Of a stretch of 59,991 nt of DNA, positions 25,160 to 31,257 are shown in pieces. Source of the DNA: Kineococcus rubinsiae. Its GTDB lineage: Bacteria > Actinomycetota > Actinomycetes > Actinomycetales > Kineococcaceae. Position 1 is the stretch's first letter. Each line of letters starts with the position of its first letter. The stretch lies in the NCBI RefSeq assembly GCF_011839805.1, contig NZ_VWPY01000026.1, forward strand, positions 1-59,991, given 5' to 3'. A program made the translations under genes and the position numbers. The notes under the pieces are model-generated. The model saw only the letters and a program-made list of their open reading frames with translations, was not told the origin of the DNA and searched no databases.

Positions 25160-25999
25160 TCAGTTCTGGGCCGCCGGGTCCACGACGACGTAGGGCTCCG
25201 GCGGGAGCTGCCCGCGACTGGTCTCCGTCAGCGGCAGGTACGGCACGGGGTTGATGACCTCGGGGACCGGCGCCCGGGTTCCGCGGTAGCGGGCGCGCAC
25301 GACCTCCCCCTCGGCGTCGAGCTGCCCGAAGCAGTACCCCTGCGCCCGGGCCCGGTCGATCACCTGCGGCAGGGCGGCCTCGTCCGCGGCGCCCGCGGCC
25401 GAGTCGATCGGGCCGTCGTGCATGAGGACGACCAGGCCGGGGCGCAGCGCCTGCACGATCGTGTCCCGCACCTCCTCGCTGGTCGTCGCGACGTCCCAGT
25501 CGACCGCGACGACGTCCCAGGTGACGAACGCGTAGCCCTCGGCCGTGAACGCGCTCTCGACGGCCGGATCGGTGGCGCCGAACGGCGGGCGCACGAGCCG
25601 GAAGGGCAGCGGGGCCCCGGCGCGGGCCAGCACCTGCTCCGTGCGCGCGAGCTGCGAGCGGACCTCCTCGGCGGTCAGGGTGGTGAGCCGCGGGTGGTCC
25701 CAGGTGTGGTTGAGCACGAGGTGCCCCTCGCGCGCCTCGAACCCCGCGAACTGCGGGTTGGCCGCCACCCGCACGCCGACGTCGAAGAACGTCGCGGGGA
25801 CCTGCTTCTCCCGCAGCGTCTCGAGCGTCTGCGTCCGGTAGGAGCTGGGGCCGTCGTCGAACGTCAGGGCGATCCACTGCCGGCAGCCCCCCGGGTGGGG
25901 GTGGCCGGGCCGGGAACCTCCCTGCGCGGAACCCGCCGTCATCGACAGGGCCAGCGGTACTGCGAGCGCCGCAGCGGCCAGCCTCCGGGAGATGCGCAT
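25160..25999 (-). CDS. Secreted polysaccharide deacetylase (NodB domain, CE4)
   Basis: 279 residues. Signal peptide about 1-30 (MRISRRLAAAALAVPLALSMTAGSAQ). CE4 motifs in order: motif 1 TFDDGPS with metal-ligand Asp pair, motif 2 HTWDHP (the H(S/T)xxH metal site), motif 3 RPPFGA, motif 4 'DVVAVDWDV' and motif 5 'LVVLMHDG' with catalytic His. The enzyme should remove N- or O-acetyl groups from peptidoglycan, chitin or related polymers outside the membrane. ATG 25999 has GAGGAGG 6 nt upstream. The C-terminal 60 residues after 'YCFGQLDAEGEVVRARY' are Pro-rich. The neighbour is a secreted SGNH esterase. Confidence 0.93.
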   Translation of the reverse strand: MRISRRLAAAALAVPLALSMTAGSAQGGSRPGHPHPGGCRQWIALTFDDGPSSYRTQTLETLREKQVPATFFDVGVRVAANPQFAGFEAREGHLVLNHTWDHPRLTTLTAEEVRSQLARTEQVLARAGAPLPFRLVRPPFGATDPAVESAFTAEGYAFVTWDVVAVDWDVATTSEEVRDTIVQALRPGLVVLMHDGPIDSAAGAADEAALPQVIDRARAQGYCFGQLDAEGEVVRARYRGTRAPVPEVINPVPYLPLTETSRGQLPPEPYVVVDPAAQN

Positions 26000-26010
26000 G
26001 GTCGTCCTCC

Positions 26011-26045
26011 TCACGTCGTCGTGCGAGCGCGCTCACGTCGTCGTG
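26011..26045. promoter_or_regulatory. Two copies of TCACGTCGTCGTG upstream of the deacetylase
   Basis: TCACGTCGTCGTG is found at 26011-26023 and 26033-26045, 22 bp apart (two helical turns). Each copy is near-palindromic (CACG..CGTG). They sit just upstream of the deacetylase start and could be operator sites. Confidence 0.5.
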
Positions 26046-26123
26046 AGGGCGCGCGGAACGTACTGCGCGTCACGCCCGGCGGCCACCCGGTGACGGGGAG
26101 ATCGCCGACCCGCCTCGCCCGCC

Positions 26124-26165
26124 GTGTCTGGTTCCCTTGACATCGTGTCCGGTAGCCTTGACACT
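26124..26165 (+). promoter_or_regulatory. Two tandem 21-bp operator-like repeats with a promoter, upstream of the XRE regulator
   Basis: Unit 1 is 26124-26144, unit 2 is 26145-26165; 16 of 21 positions agree. Each begins GTGTC, has GGT at positions 7-9, and carries CCTTGACA near the end. TTGACA of unit 1 (26137-26142) can serve as -35, with GACACT (26160-26165) as -10 at 17-bp spacing. That places the start site at or next to the ATG at 26172, suggesting a leaderless mRNA under autoregulation. Confidence 0.65.
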
Positions 26166-26171
26166 CGGGGC

Positions 26172-26432
26172 ATGGGAAGAACCTCCGCAGCGGGACGCGC
26201 GAACCGCGTCCGGGCGGCCCGGTCGGCCCTGGGGCTCACCCAGGCCGAGCTCGCGGCCGCCGTCGACGTCACCCGCCAGACCGTGGTGGCCGTCGAGGCA
26301 GGGAACTACGCCCCGTCCGTCTACCTCGCCCTCGCCGTGGCCGCCCACCTGGGCCGCAGCGTCGAGGAGCTGTTCGGCCACGACCCCGCGGCCCCGTCCG
26401 GCCGCTCCCACGACACGGAGGTGCACTCGTGA
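26172..26432 (+). CDS. Small XRE-family (Cro/CI-like) transcriptional regulator
   Basis: 86 residues. One HTH_3 domain covers about 10-68: 'RVRAARSALGLTQAELAAAVDVTRQTVVAVEAGNYAPSVYLALAVAAHLGRSVEELF'. 'R-x-LGLTQ-x-LA...V-V-TRQT-x-x-x-E-G-Y-PS' is the YozG/SCO-type stand-alone regulator pattern. The remaining tail is hydrophilic. ATG 26172 was chosen over an upstream GTG at 26124 because the tandem operator and promoter occupy 26124-26165. Its stop overlaps by 4 nt the start of a four-helix membrane protein, a pairing repeatedly seen for this regulator type. It probably represses its own operon. Confidence 0.88.
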   Translation: MGRTSAAGRANRVRAARSALGLTQAELAAAVDVTRQTVVAVEAGNYAPSVYLALAVAAHLGRSVEELFGHDPAAPSGRSHDTEVHS

Positions 26433-26941
26433 AGCACGAGGACGACATCCACGACGTCGACGTCGACGACGTGCAGGACGACTGGTTCCTGCGCGCGGCC
26501 GCCCGCGTCGGTGACCTGACGAGCCCCTTCTACCGGGAGGAGCGGCAGCGCGACGTCTGGAACGAGGCGTCCGCGGTCGGTCTGCAGCTCATGCTCTGGC
26601 TGGGCCTGGCCGCCTCGACCGCCATGGTCTGGATCGGCGGGCAGGAGTCGCTGCCGTACGCGATCACCCTGTTCTGCCTCGTCGGGGCGGTCAGCTGGGT
26701 GAGCCTCGTCTACGCCCGCAGGCTGGGCGTGGCCGTCGAGGCGCCGGCCCGGGTCCTCACCCCGCGGCTGGTCCCCTACCTGCTGCTCCTCGCGGCGTTC
26801 CTCGCCGGCGTGGTGCGGGCCGCCCCGGACGACGGGTTCCCCGGCGGGTTCGCCTACGGCGCGGCCGGGGGCGCCGCGCTGGCCGTCGTCGTGCTGGTCG
26901 TCAGCGGGGCGCGCACCCGCCGCCGCGACGCCGCCGCCTGA
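26429..26941 (+). CDS. Four-helix membrane protein paired with the XRE regulator
   Basis: 170 residues. An acidic Asp/His-rich N terminus (1-20, HEDDIHDVDVDDVQDD) could bind metal. The segment 'FYREERQRDVWNEASAVG' precedes four helices at about 48-68, 73-95, 112-130 and 140-160. No characterised family recognised; such proteins, encoded next to small XRE regulators, are widespread in Gram-positive bacteria and unassigned. GTG 26429 overlaps the regulator stop (GTGA) and GGAGGTG lies about 7 nt before it, so translation is coupled. Confidence 0.8.
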   Translation: MKHEDDIHDVDVDDVQDDWFLRAAARVGDLTSPFYREERQRDVWNEASAVGLQLMLWLGLAASTAMVWIGGQESLPYAITLFCLVGAVSWVSLVYARRLGVAVEAPARVLTPRLVPYLLLLAAFLAGVVRAAPDDGFPGGFAYGAAGGAALAVVVLVVSGARTRRRDAAA

Positions 26942-26962
26942 CTCCTGCTCCCCCGCAAGGGC

Positions 26963-27811
26963 TCACACCCCGGCCCGCAGGCCGCGCGGCGAGGAGCCGG
27001 TGACCGCGCGGCAGGTCTTGTTGAACGCCTGCAGGTCCGGGATGCCCACAGACGCCGCGACCGCGCTGATGGACATCGTGCTGCTGGTCAGCAGGTGGCG
27101 AGCGTGCTCGACGCGCCGGCGGCGCAGGTACCCGACCACGGTCTCGCCCGTGCGGGCGGAGAACACCCGCGTGAGGTGGCCGGGCGAGACCCCGACGGCC
27201 GCCGCCACGTCCCGCACGGTGAGCGGCTCGGCGAGGCGCCGCTCGATCACCGACACCGTCGCGGCCACGTAGTCCGGGACCCGGTGGACGTCCGGCACCC
27301 GGTCCGGGCGACCGGCCGGGTCGGCGGGCGCGGCCTCGACCCGGTCGGCGAGGCGCAGCAGCACCGTCCAGACGTCCGCGCGGGTCCGCTCGGGACGCGC
27401 GACGGCCGAGGCGACCGCCGACTCCATCAGCTCCGTGATCCGGGGCAGGTCGGCGCCCGGGTGCATGAGGACCGACAACCGCGACGCCGCGGCCCGACTG
27501 TCCGCGGCGGGCAGGCGGGGCGCCCGCAGGTGGGCGTAGAGGTGCTGCGAGGGACCGTGGTAGCGGTAGCGGATCAGCGACGCGGGCGGCACGAGCGTGA
27601 CGCAGCCCGGCGTGATGGCGTGCGGGGTCCCGTCCACCTCGAGGTCCGCCGCGTAGCCGTACAGGTGCAGCGACCACAGCTGCGGCAGCTGGAAGACGTC
27701 CTCCGAGCGCAGCACGCCGTGGGTGCCCCGGCCCTGGTTGACCACCTCGGGGGGTTGCGAGACGTCGAGCGCCACCGCGGCGGGCCGCGCGGGCACCGGT
27801 CGGGCCGTCAT
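26963..27811 (-). CDS. AraC-family transcriptional regulator
   Basis: 282 residues. An N-terminal cupin-type sensor domain (about 20-150; 'HAITPGCVTLVPPASLIRYRYHGPSQHLYAHL') is followed by the two-HTH AraC domain (about 180-280; 'LTVRDVAAAVGVSPGHLTRVFSARTGETVVGYLRRRRVEHARHLL' and 'SISAVAASVGIPDLQAFNKTCRAVTGSSPRGLR'). In the second HTH the usual G-F-D-Q-YF reads G-I-P-D-L-QAFNK, a natural variant. ATG 27811 has no Shine-Dalgarno sequence, and TAGAAA lies 6 nt upstream, so the mRNA may be leaderless. It is divergent from a PhyH dioxygenase and probably activates it. Confidence 0.9.
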   Translation of the reverse strand: MTARPVPARPAAVALDVSQPPEVVNQGRGTHGVLRSEDVFQLPQLWSLHLYGYAADLEVDGTPHAITPGCVTLVPPASLIRYRYHGPSQHLYAHLRAPRLPAADSRAAASRLSVLMHPGADLPRITELMESAVASAVARPERTRADVWTVLLRLADRVEAAPADPAGRPDRVPDVHRVPDYVAATVSVIERRLAEPLTVRDVAAAVGVSPGHLTRVFSARTGETVVGYLRRRRVEHARHLLTSSTMSISAVAASVGIPDLQAFNKTCRAVTGSSPRGLRAGV

Positions 27812-27947
27812 GCAGGTTTTCTACCAGTGCCTGCGCGCCTGCGACCACGACAGGCGGGGTTCCGGCGCGCCACGGTGGCGGGGAAGGACTGCGGCGTCCG
27901 GGCCCCGGACGCCACCCGCAGGCCGAGGCGAGGACAGGAGCAGGCCC

Positions 27948-28829
27948 GTGACGACCCTGGTCGACCGCAAGAACCTCATGACGTCCGTGGAGATGGCGCA
28001 CTTCGTCTCCCACGGCAGCTTCGCGCTGGAGGCCGTCGTCCCGGCGGCCGTGAACGAGCGCGCCGTGGAGGTCCTCGACGCGGGGATCCCGCGACACCCG
28101 TACGGCACCCCGCTGGACACCGCGTTCCCGCCGGGATCCTTCGTGCGCGAGCTGATCTCCCTGCCCGCCGTGGCCGGGGCGATCCAGAGCCTCGTGGGCC
28201 CGGACCCGGCGATCGACCACCACGCCGTGCACGTGCGGCCGCCGCGCGGCGGCGAGGCGCAGAACATGCACGGCGACGCGATCCTCGACACGCGCACGAC
28301 GGCGTTCGACGTCCAGCTCATGTACTACCCCCGCGACGTGACCCTCGACCAGGGCGGCACGCTGAGCGTCCCCGGCACGCACCTGCGCCGGATCAACCAG
28401 ACCGGGATCGGCCGCTACCAGAACCTCGCGGGCCAGACGCGGCTGACGTGCCCGGCGGGCACCGTGGTGTTCCTGCACCACGGCATCTGGCACGGCGGGC
28501 GCCGCAACGACTCCGACGTCCCCCGCTACATGTTCAAGATCCGGTTCAACCCGACCGTGCGGCAGCTGCGGCTGTGGAACACCGACGACATCGACTCCCC
28601 CGGCGTCCGGGAGGAGCTGCGGGCCTCCTTCGGGTGGACCGACGCGAACGAGGGGCGCCTGGAGCTCGTGAACCGCGCGAAGCTCTGGCGCACGCTGACG
28701 GGCGACGCGGAGTTCGACATCGACTACTACCTCACCCGCGAGACGCTGTCCCCGCAGTTCATCGCCCCCGGCGCCACCGACGTCCGGCTGGGCTCGCACG
28801 CGCCGTCCGACGGCTGGGGCGTCGCGTGA
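27948..28829 (+). CDS. Phytanoyl-CoA dioxygenase (PhyH) family Fe(II)/2-oxoglutarate enzyme
   Basis: 293 residues. The double-stranded beta-helix iron site shows HxD at His108-Gly-Asp110 (NMHGDAIL) and the distal His at 182 (WHGG), with Arg following in 'RRNDSDVPRY' for 2-oxoglutarate binding. 'GGTLSVPGTHLRR' and 'GTVVFLHHGIWHGG' are typical PhyH segments. It should hydroxylate an unknown small substrate. GTG 27948 has ACAGGAGCAGG 6-11 nt upstream. It faces an AraC regulator across 136 bases and is followed 61 bases later by a 114-residue unknown protein, forming a compact cassette. The bacterial PhyH family has many substrates, so none can be named. Confidence 0.87.
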   Translation: MTTLVDRKNLMTSVEMAHFVSHGSFALEAVVPAAVNERAVEVLDAGIPRHPYGTPLDTAFPPGSFVRELISLPAVAGAIQSLVGPDPAIDHHAVHVRPPRGGEAQNMHGDAILDTRTTAFDVQLMYYPRDVTLDQGGTLSVPGTHLRRINQTGIGRYQNLAGQTRLTCPAGTVVFLHHGIWHGGRRNDSDVPRYMFKIRFNPTVRQLRLWNTDDIDSPGVREELRASFGWTDANEGRLELVNRAKLWRTLTGDAEFDIDYYLTRETLSPQFIAPGATDVRLGSHAPSDGWGVA

Positions 28830-28890
28830 GCACCACCGCGCCCCGAGACCGCACCCCCCACCGCAGAACCCCGTCCCCGGGAGGGCACGC

Positions 28891-29235
28891 ATGACCACCA
28901 CCGGCACCCGTCCCGCCCTCGGCGTCGACGAGTCCTTCGCGACGCCGTCCGCGACGCCGCACCTGCGCCAGCAGGTCCTCGTGCTCTACCTGGGCACGTC
29001 CGCGCTGGACTCGACCGTCATCGGCTGGACCCGCTACGACGGCACGGGCCGCTCCCACCCGACGACGGGCGACAGCGACACCCCGCCCTACGAGACCGGC
29101 CTGGCGGCGCTGCTGGACGGCTGGCGGCTGCTGCAGATGTCGCAGCTGCACCCGCACACCACGGGCGAGGAGTACGAGACCTCCTACCTGCCCTACGAGT
29201 TCCTCTTCGAGCGCCTCGTGGACGTCACGGCCTGA
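28891..29235 (+). CDS. Small protein of unknown function in the PhyH cassette
   Basis: 114 residues, no signal peptide or membrane helix. 'HLRQQVLVLYLGTSALDSTVIGWTRYDGTG' and 'PPYETGLAALLDGWRLLQMSQLHPHTTGEEYETSYLPYEFLFERL' suggest an alpha/beta fold; the 'LLDGWRLLQMSQL...G-E-Y-E-TSYL-YEFLFER' part resembles small DUF families where a structured loop precedes a long helix ('kyEyvFer'). I do not recognise a function. ATG 28891 has GGGAGGGCACGC upstream. It shares the operon with the dioxygenase; the pairing suggests a substrate-binding or accessory role. A hairpin follows the stop. Confidence 0.7.
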   Translation: MTTTGTRPALGVDESFATPSATPHLRQQVLVLYLGTSALDSTVIGWTRYDGTGRSHPTTGDSDTPPYETGLAALLDGWRLLQMSQLHPHTTGEEYETSYLPYEFLFERLVDVTA

Positions 29236-29262
29236 ACAGCGGGTCACCGCCTGACCGGCGCA

Positions 29263-29303
29263 GTCCCACCGCCCTCACCCGTAACACCCGGGGGCGGTGG
29301 GAC
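29263..29303 (+). terminator. Hairpin after the PhyH cassette
   Basis: GTCCCACCGCCC (29263-29274) and GGGCGGTGGGAC (29292-29303) form a perfect 12-bp stem, 28 nt after the 114-residue gene. It overlaps an alternative GTG start (29297) for the next gene, which makes that start less likely. Confidence 0.65.
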
Positions 29304-29314
29304 GACGTCGGGAG

Positions 29315-29587
29315 GTGAGCGCACCACCCCTCGACACCGGCCTCGCGGCCGCCCTGACCCGCACCGGCCGCCGGCCGTGGTGGGCGCACGCCACCCTGCC
29401 CCTCGTGAGCCTGGTGGTCGTCGTCGCCGCGGTCCTGGACGCGCCTGCCGACGCCTGCACCGCGGCCGTACCCTGCACGCCCGACGCGGGGTGGAACGCG
29501 GCGCTCGGGCTGCTGATCGCGGGCGCCTGCCTGACGGCCCTGTCCGGGCCGTCGCGCTGGCCGCGACGCTGCTCGGGGGCCTCGTGA
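29315..29587 (+). CDS. Membrane protein, N-terminal part; either a separate small protein or the first half of a frameshifted gene
   Basis: 90 residues from GTG 29315. Two helices: about 22-40 (ATLPLVSLVVVVAAVLDAP) and 58-77 (WNAALGLLIAGACLTALSG). After residue 78 the frame ends in an Arg-rich tail (PSRWPRRCSGAS) that does not look natural. In the next frame at the same position the sequence continues as VRAVALAATLLGGLVTIGW, a good third helix leading into the downstream gene. Its stop overlaps a GTG of that gene by 4 nt (GTGA), so translational coupling is the alternative. Start also uncertain: GTG 29297 overlaps a terminator, and GTG 29315 has GGGAG too close. Confidence 0.55.
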   Translation: MSAPPLDTGLAAALTRTGRRPWWAHATLPLVSLVVVVAAVLDAPADACTAAVPCTPDAGWNAALGLLIAGACLTALSGPSRWPRRCSGAS

Positions 29588-31101
29588 CCATCGGGTGGGA
29601 CACGGGCACCGGGCCCCTCGTCCCGCTGCTCCTCCTGGGGCACGTCGCGCTGCAGGCGGCGCTGGTGCTCCGCCGCGCCGCCCGCCCCGCCGACCAGCAG
29701 CGGCTGCTGGGCCCCGGAGCGCCGACCGTGGCGGTGCGCCCCGACGACCTCCCCCACCTGCCGGGGCGCGTCGGGCCGCTCGCGGTCGCCGCCCTGGCCG
29801 GCGCCGCGCTGCTGACCCTGCTGTCCGTGGGCCTGCAGGCGCACGAGGGGGCGCGGGAGCGGTCCGCGCCCGTCGTCAGCGGCACGGTGGTCGCGCACCC
29901 CGGCGACGAGGGCTTCACGCTGACCGTGGAGCTGGCCGGGAGCGGCCGGCGGGTCGACGTCGAGGTCTACGACGACGTCGACCACCCCCTCGCCTCCCGG
30001 ACGGCCCTGTGGCAGTTGGGACCGGACGACTTCCGGGCCGTCGCCGAGCCCTACGACGGCTGGGGGGCGAGCACCGGCGCCGGGGTCCTCGCGGGCCTCG
30101 CGGCCGCGGCCCTGGCCGCGCGCCGGAGCGCCCGCCACCGGGCGGCGAGCTTCCGGACCCGCCCGCAGCCGCTGCTGCGCGCCCGCGCCCGCCTCCTGCC
30201 GGGGGTCGCGCTGGTCTACCCCGCCGACGGCGGGCCCGGCACACCGCCCGTCGTCGCCGTCCCCCTCGTCTGGGCCGGCCACCCCTTCGAGGAGGCCGTG
30301 GACGAGGACGACGACGAGGAAGAATTGCTCGACGACGACTGGTCCGGCGACCTGCCGGACGTCGTGGACGTCGAGGTGGCGGGCGTGCCGGCCGACGGGT
30401 CCTGGTGCACGGTGCGCCACGAAGGCGCGTGGCTGTCGCCGGCCGGCCCGGCGCTCGCGGCCGACGACGGACCACCGCTGGTGCTGCCGGAGCCGGAGGT
30501 GGACGGCCCCGTCCCGGTGGCGGACCTCGCCCCGCGCGACGTCGCGCCGCTGGACGGCCCCGTGGCCGCGGGCGGTCGCCACCACCTGCCGTGGCCGCTC
30601 GCCTGGCCGTTCGTCCTGCCGGCGCTGGTGATCAGCGCCGTCGGCCTGTCCTGGGTCGGGGACCTGACGGGCGGGTTCCTGCCGCAGCCGGTGAGCGCCG
30701 GCCTCGTCGGCCTGCTGGCCCTCGAGCTCGCCTGGCGCGGCACTCTGCGCCCGCGCGTCGGGTGGGACGACCGCGGGTTCTGGTCGCTCGGGTCGTGGGG
30801 CGGGGTCGAGGCCGACCCGTGGTCGCGGGTCCTCGCGGTGCAGGAGACCCCGCCGGGGGCCGTCACCGTCACGGTCGAGGGCCGCGACGACCTGCTGGTG
30901 AGCGCGGCGGGTCCCCGCCTGCCCACCGTGCTTCGCTGCGGCTGGCGCACGGGCCCGCAGCTGCGGGCGGTGCTGCTCCAGGCCCGCGCCGGCGCGGTCG
31001 GGCCGGACCGCGCCCCCGTGGTGCCGGACCTGCGCCGCCCCGCCGCGCTCTGGCTGGTGTGGGCGGTGGTCGTCGCCGTCGCGGTGGTCGTGCCGGGGTA
31101 G
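29584..31101 (+). CDS. Large membrane protein of unknown function (DUF3592-like extracytoplasmic segment)
   Basis: 505 residues if started at GTG 29584. Helices appear at about 11-28 (LVPLLLLGHVALQAALVL), 62-82 (LAVAALAGAALLTLLSVGL), 158-178 (GAGVLAGLAAAALAARRS), 345-385 (WPFVLPALVISAVGLSWVG and SAGLVGLLALELAW) and 488-504. Between helices 2 and 3, 'VVSGTVVAHPGDEGFTLTVELAGSGRRVDVEVYDDVDHPL' resembles the DUF3592 beta module. A very acidic run (EEAVDEDDDEEELLDDDW, about 237-254) follows. It ends in a PH-like 'RVLAVQETPPGAVTVTVEGRDDLLV' and a final helix. No function recognised. Composition and reading frame suggest it was originally fused to the preceding gene. Confidence 0.7.
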   Translation: MTIGWDTGTGPLVPLLLLGHVALQAALVLRRAARPADQQRLLGPGAPTVAVRPDDLPHLPGRVGPLAVAALAGAALLTLLSVGLQAHEGARERSAPVVSGTVVAHPGDEGFTLTVELAGSGRRVDVEVYDDVDHPLASRTALWQLGPDDFRAVAEPYDGWGASTGAGVLAGLAAAALAARRSARHRAASFRTRPQPLLRARARLLPGVALVYPADGGPGTPPVVAVPLVWAGHPFEEAVDEDDDEEELLDDDWSGDLPDVVDVEVAGVPADGSWCTVRHEGAWLSPAGPALAADDGPPLVLPEPEVDGPVPVADLAPRDVAPLDGPVAAGGRHHLPWPLAWPFVLPALVISAVGLSWVGDLTGGFLPQPVSAGLVGLLALELAWRGTLRPRVGWDDRGFWSLGSWGGVEADPWSRVLAVQETPPGAVTVTVEGRDDLLVSAAGPRLPTVLRCGWRTGPQLRAVLLQARAGAVGPDRAPVVPDLRRPAALWLVWAVVVAVAVVVPG

Positions 31102-31104
31102 CAC

Positions 31105-31140
31105 GACGCCGCCGCCCACCCGCGGGTTGACGGCGGCGTC
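31105..31140. terminator. Hairpin between convergent genes
   Basis: GACGCCGCCG (31105-31114) and CGGCGGCGTC (31131-31140), 10-bp perfect arms with a 16-nt loop, lying between the plus-strand membrane gene (stop 31101) and the minus-strand small gene (stop 31150). Confidence 0.6.
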
Positions 31141-31149
31141 GCGGGTGCC

Positions 31150-31257
31150 TCAGCCCGCGAAGAGCTTCGAGACCCGCGCGAGCGTCTCGATGACCCCGTA
31201 GACCAGGGGGACCCCCACCAGGGCCCACCCGAGCACGACCCGTCCGGTGCCGTTCAC
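31150..31257 (-). CDS. 35-residue single-helix protein coupled to the OFA permease (MFS transporter small subunit type)
   Basis: Too short for most gene callers. 35 residues: short polar N terminus, helix about 7-25 (VVLGWALVGVPLVYGVIET), then a basic end (LARVSKLF). Its GTG 31257 overlaps the stop of the upstream permease by 4 nt (GTGA), and it has the same strand. Small one-helix partners of this kind are known next to oxalate/formate-type MFS permeases and are annotated as 'MFS transporter small subunit'; role unproven. It could stabilise or modulate the permease. The GVPLVYGVIETLxxVxxLF core fits that family. Confidence 0.75.
   Translation of the reverse strand: MNGTGRVVLGWALVGVPLVYGVIETLARVSKLFAG

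Noticed and set aside
25105-25162. Cluster of TGATCGTGC-like words near the deacetylase stop
   Set aside because: They resemble half of the 43-nt palindrome but no full stem is present; recorded only as a weak relative.
28826-28893. 22-codon frame overlapping the PhyH stop (GTGA)
   Set aside because: Too short and Pro/Arg-rich, without hydrophobic or conserved features; its end contains the ribosome binding site of the next gene.
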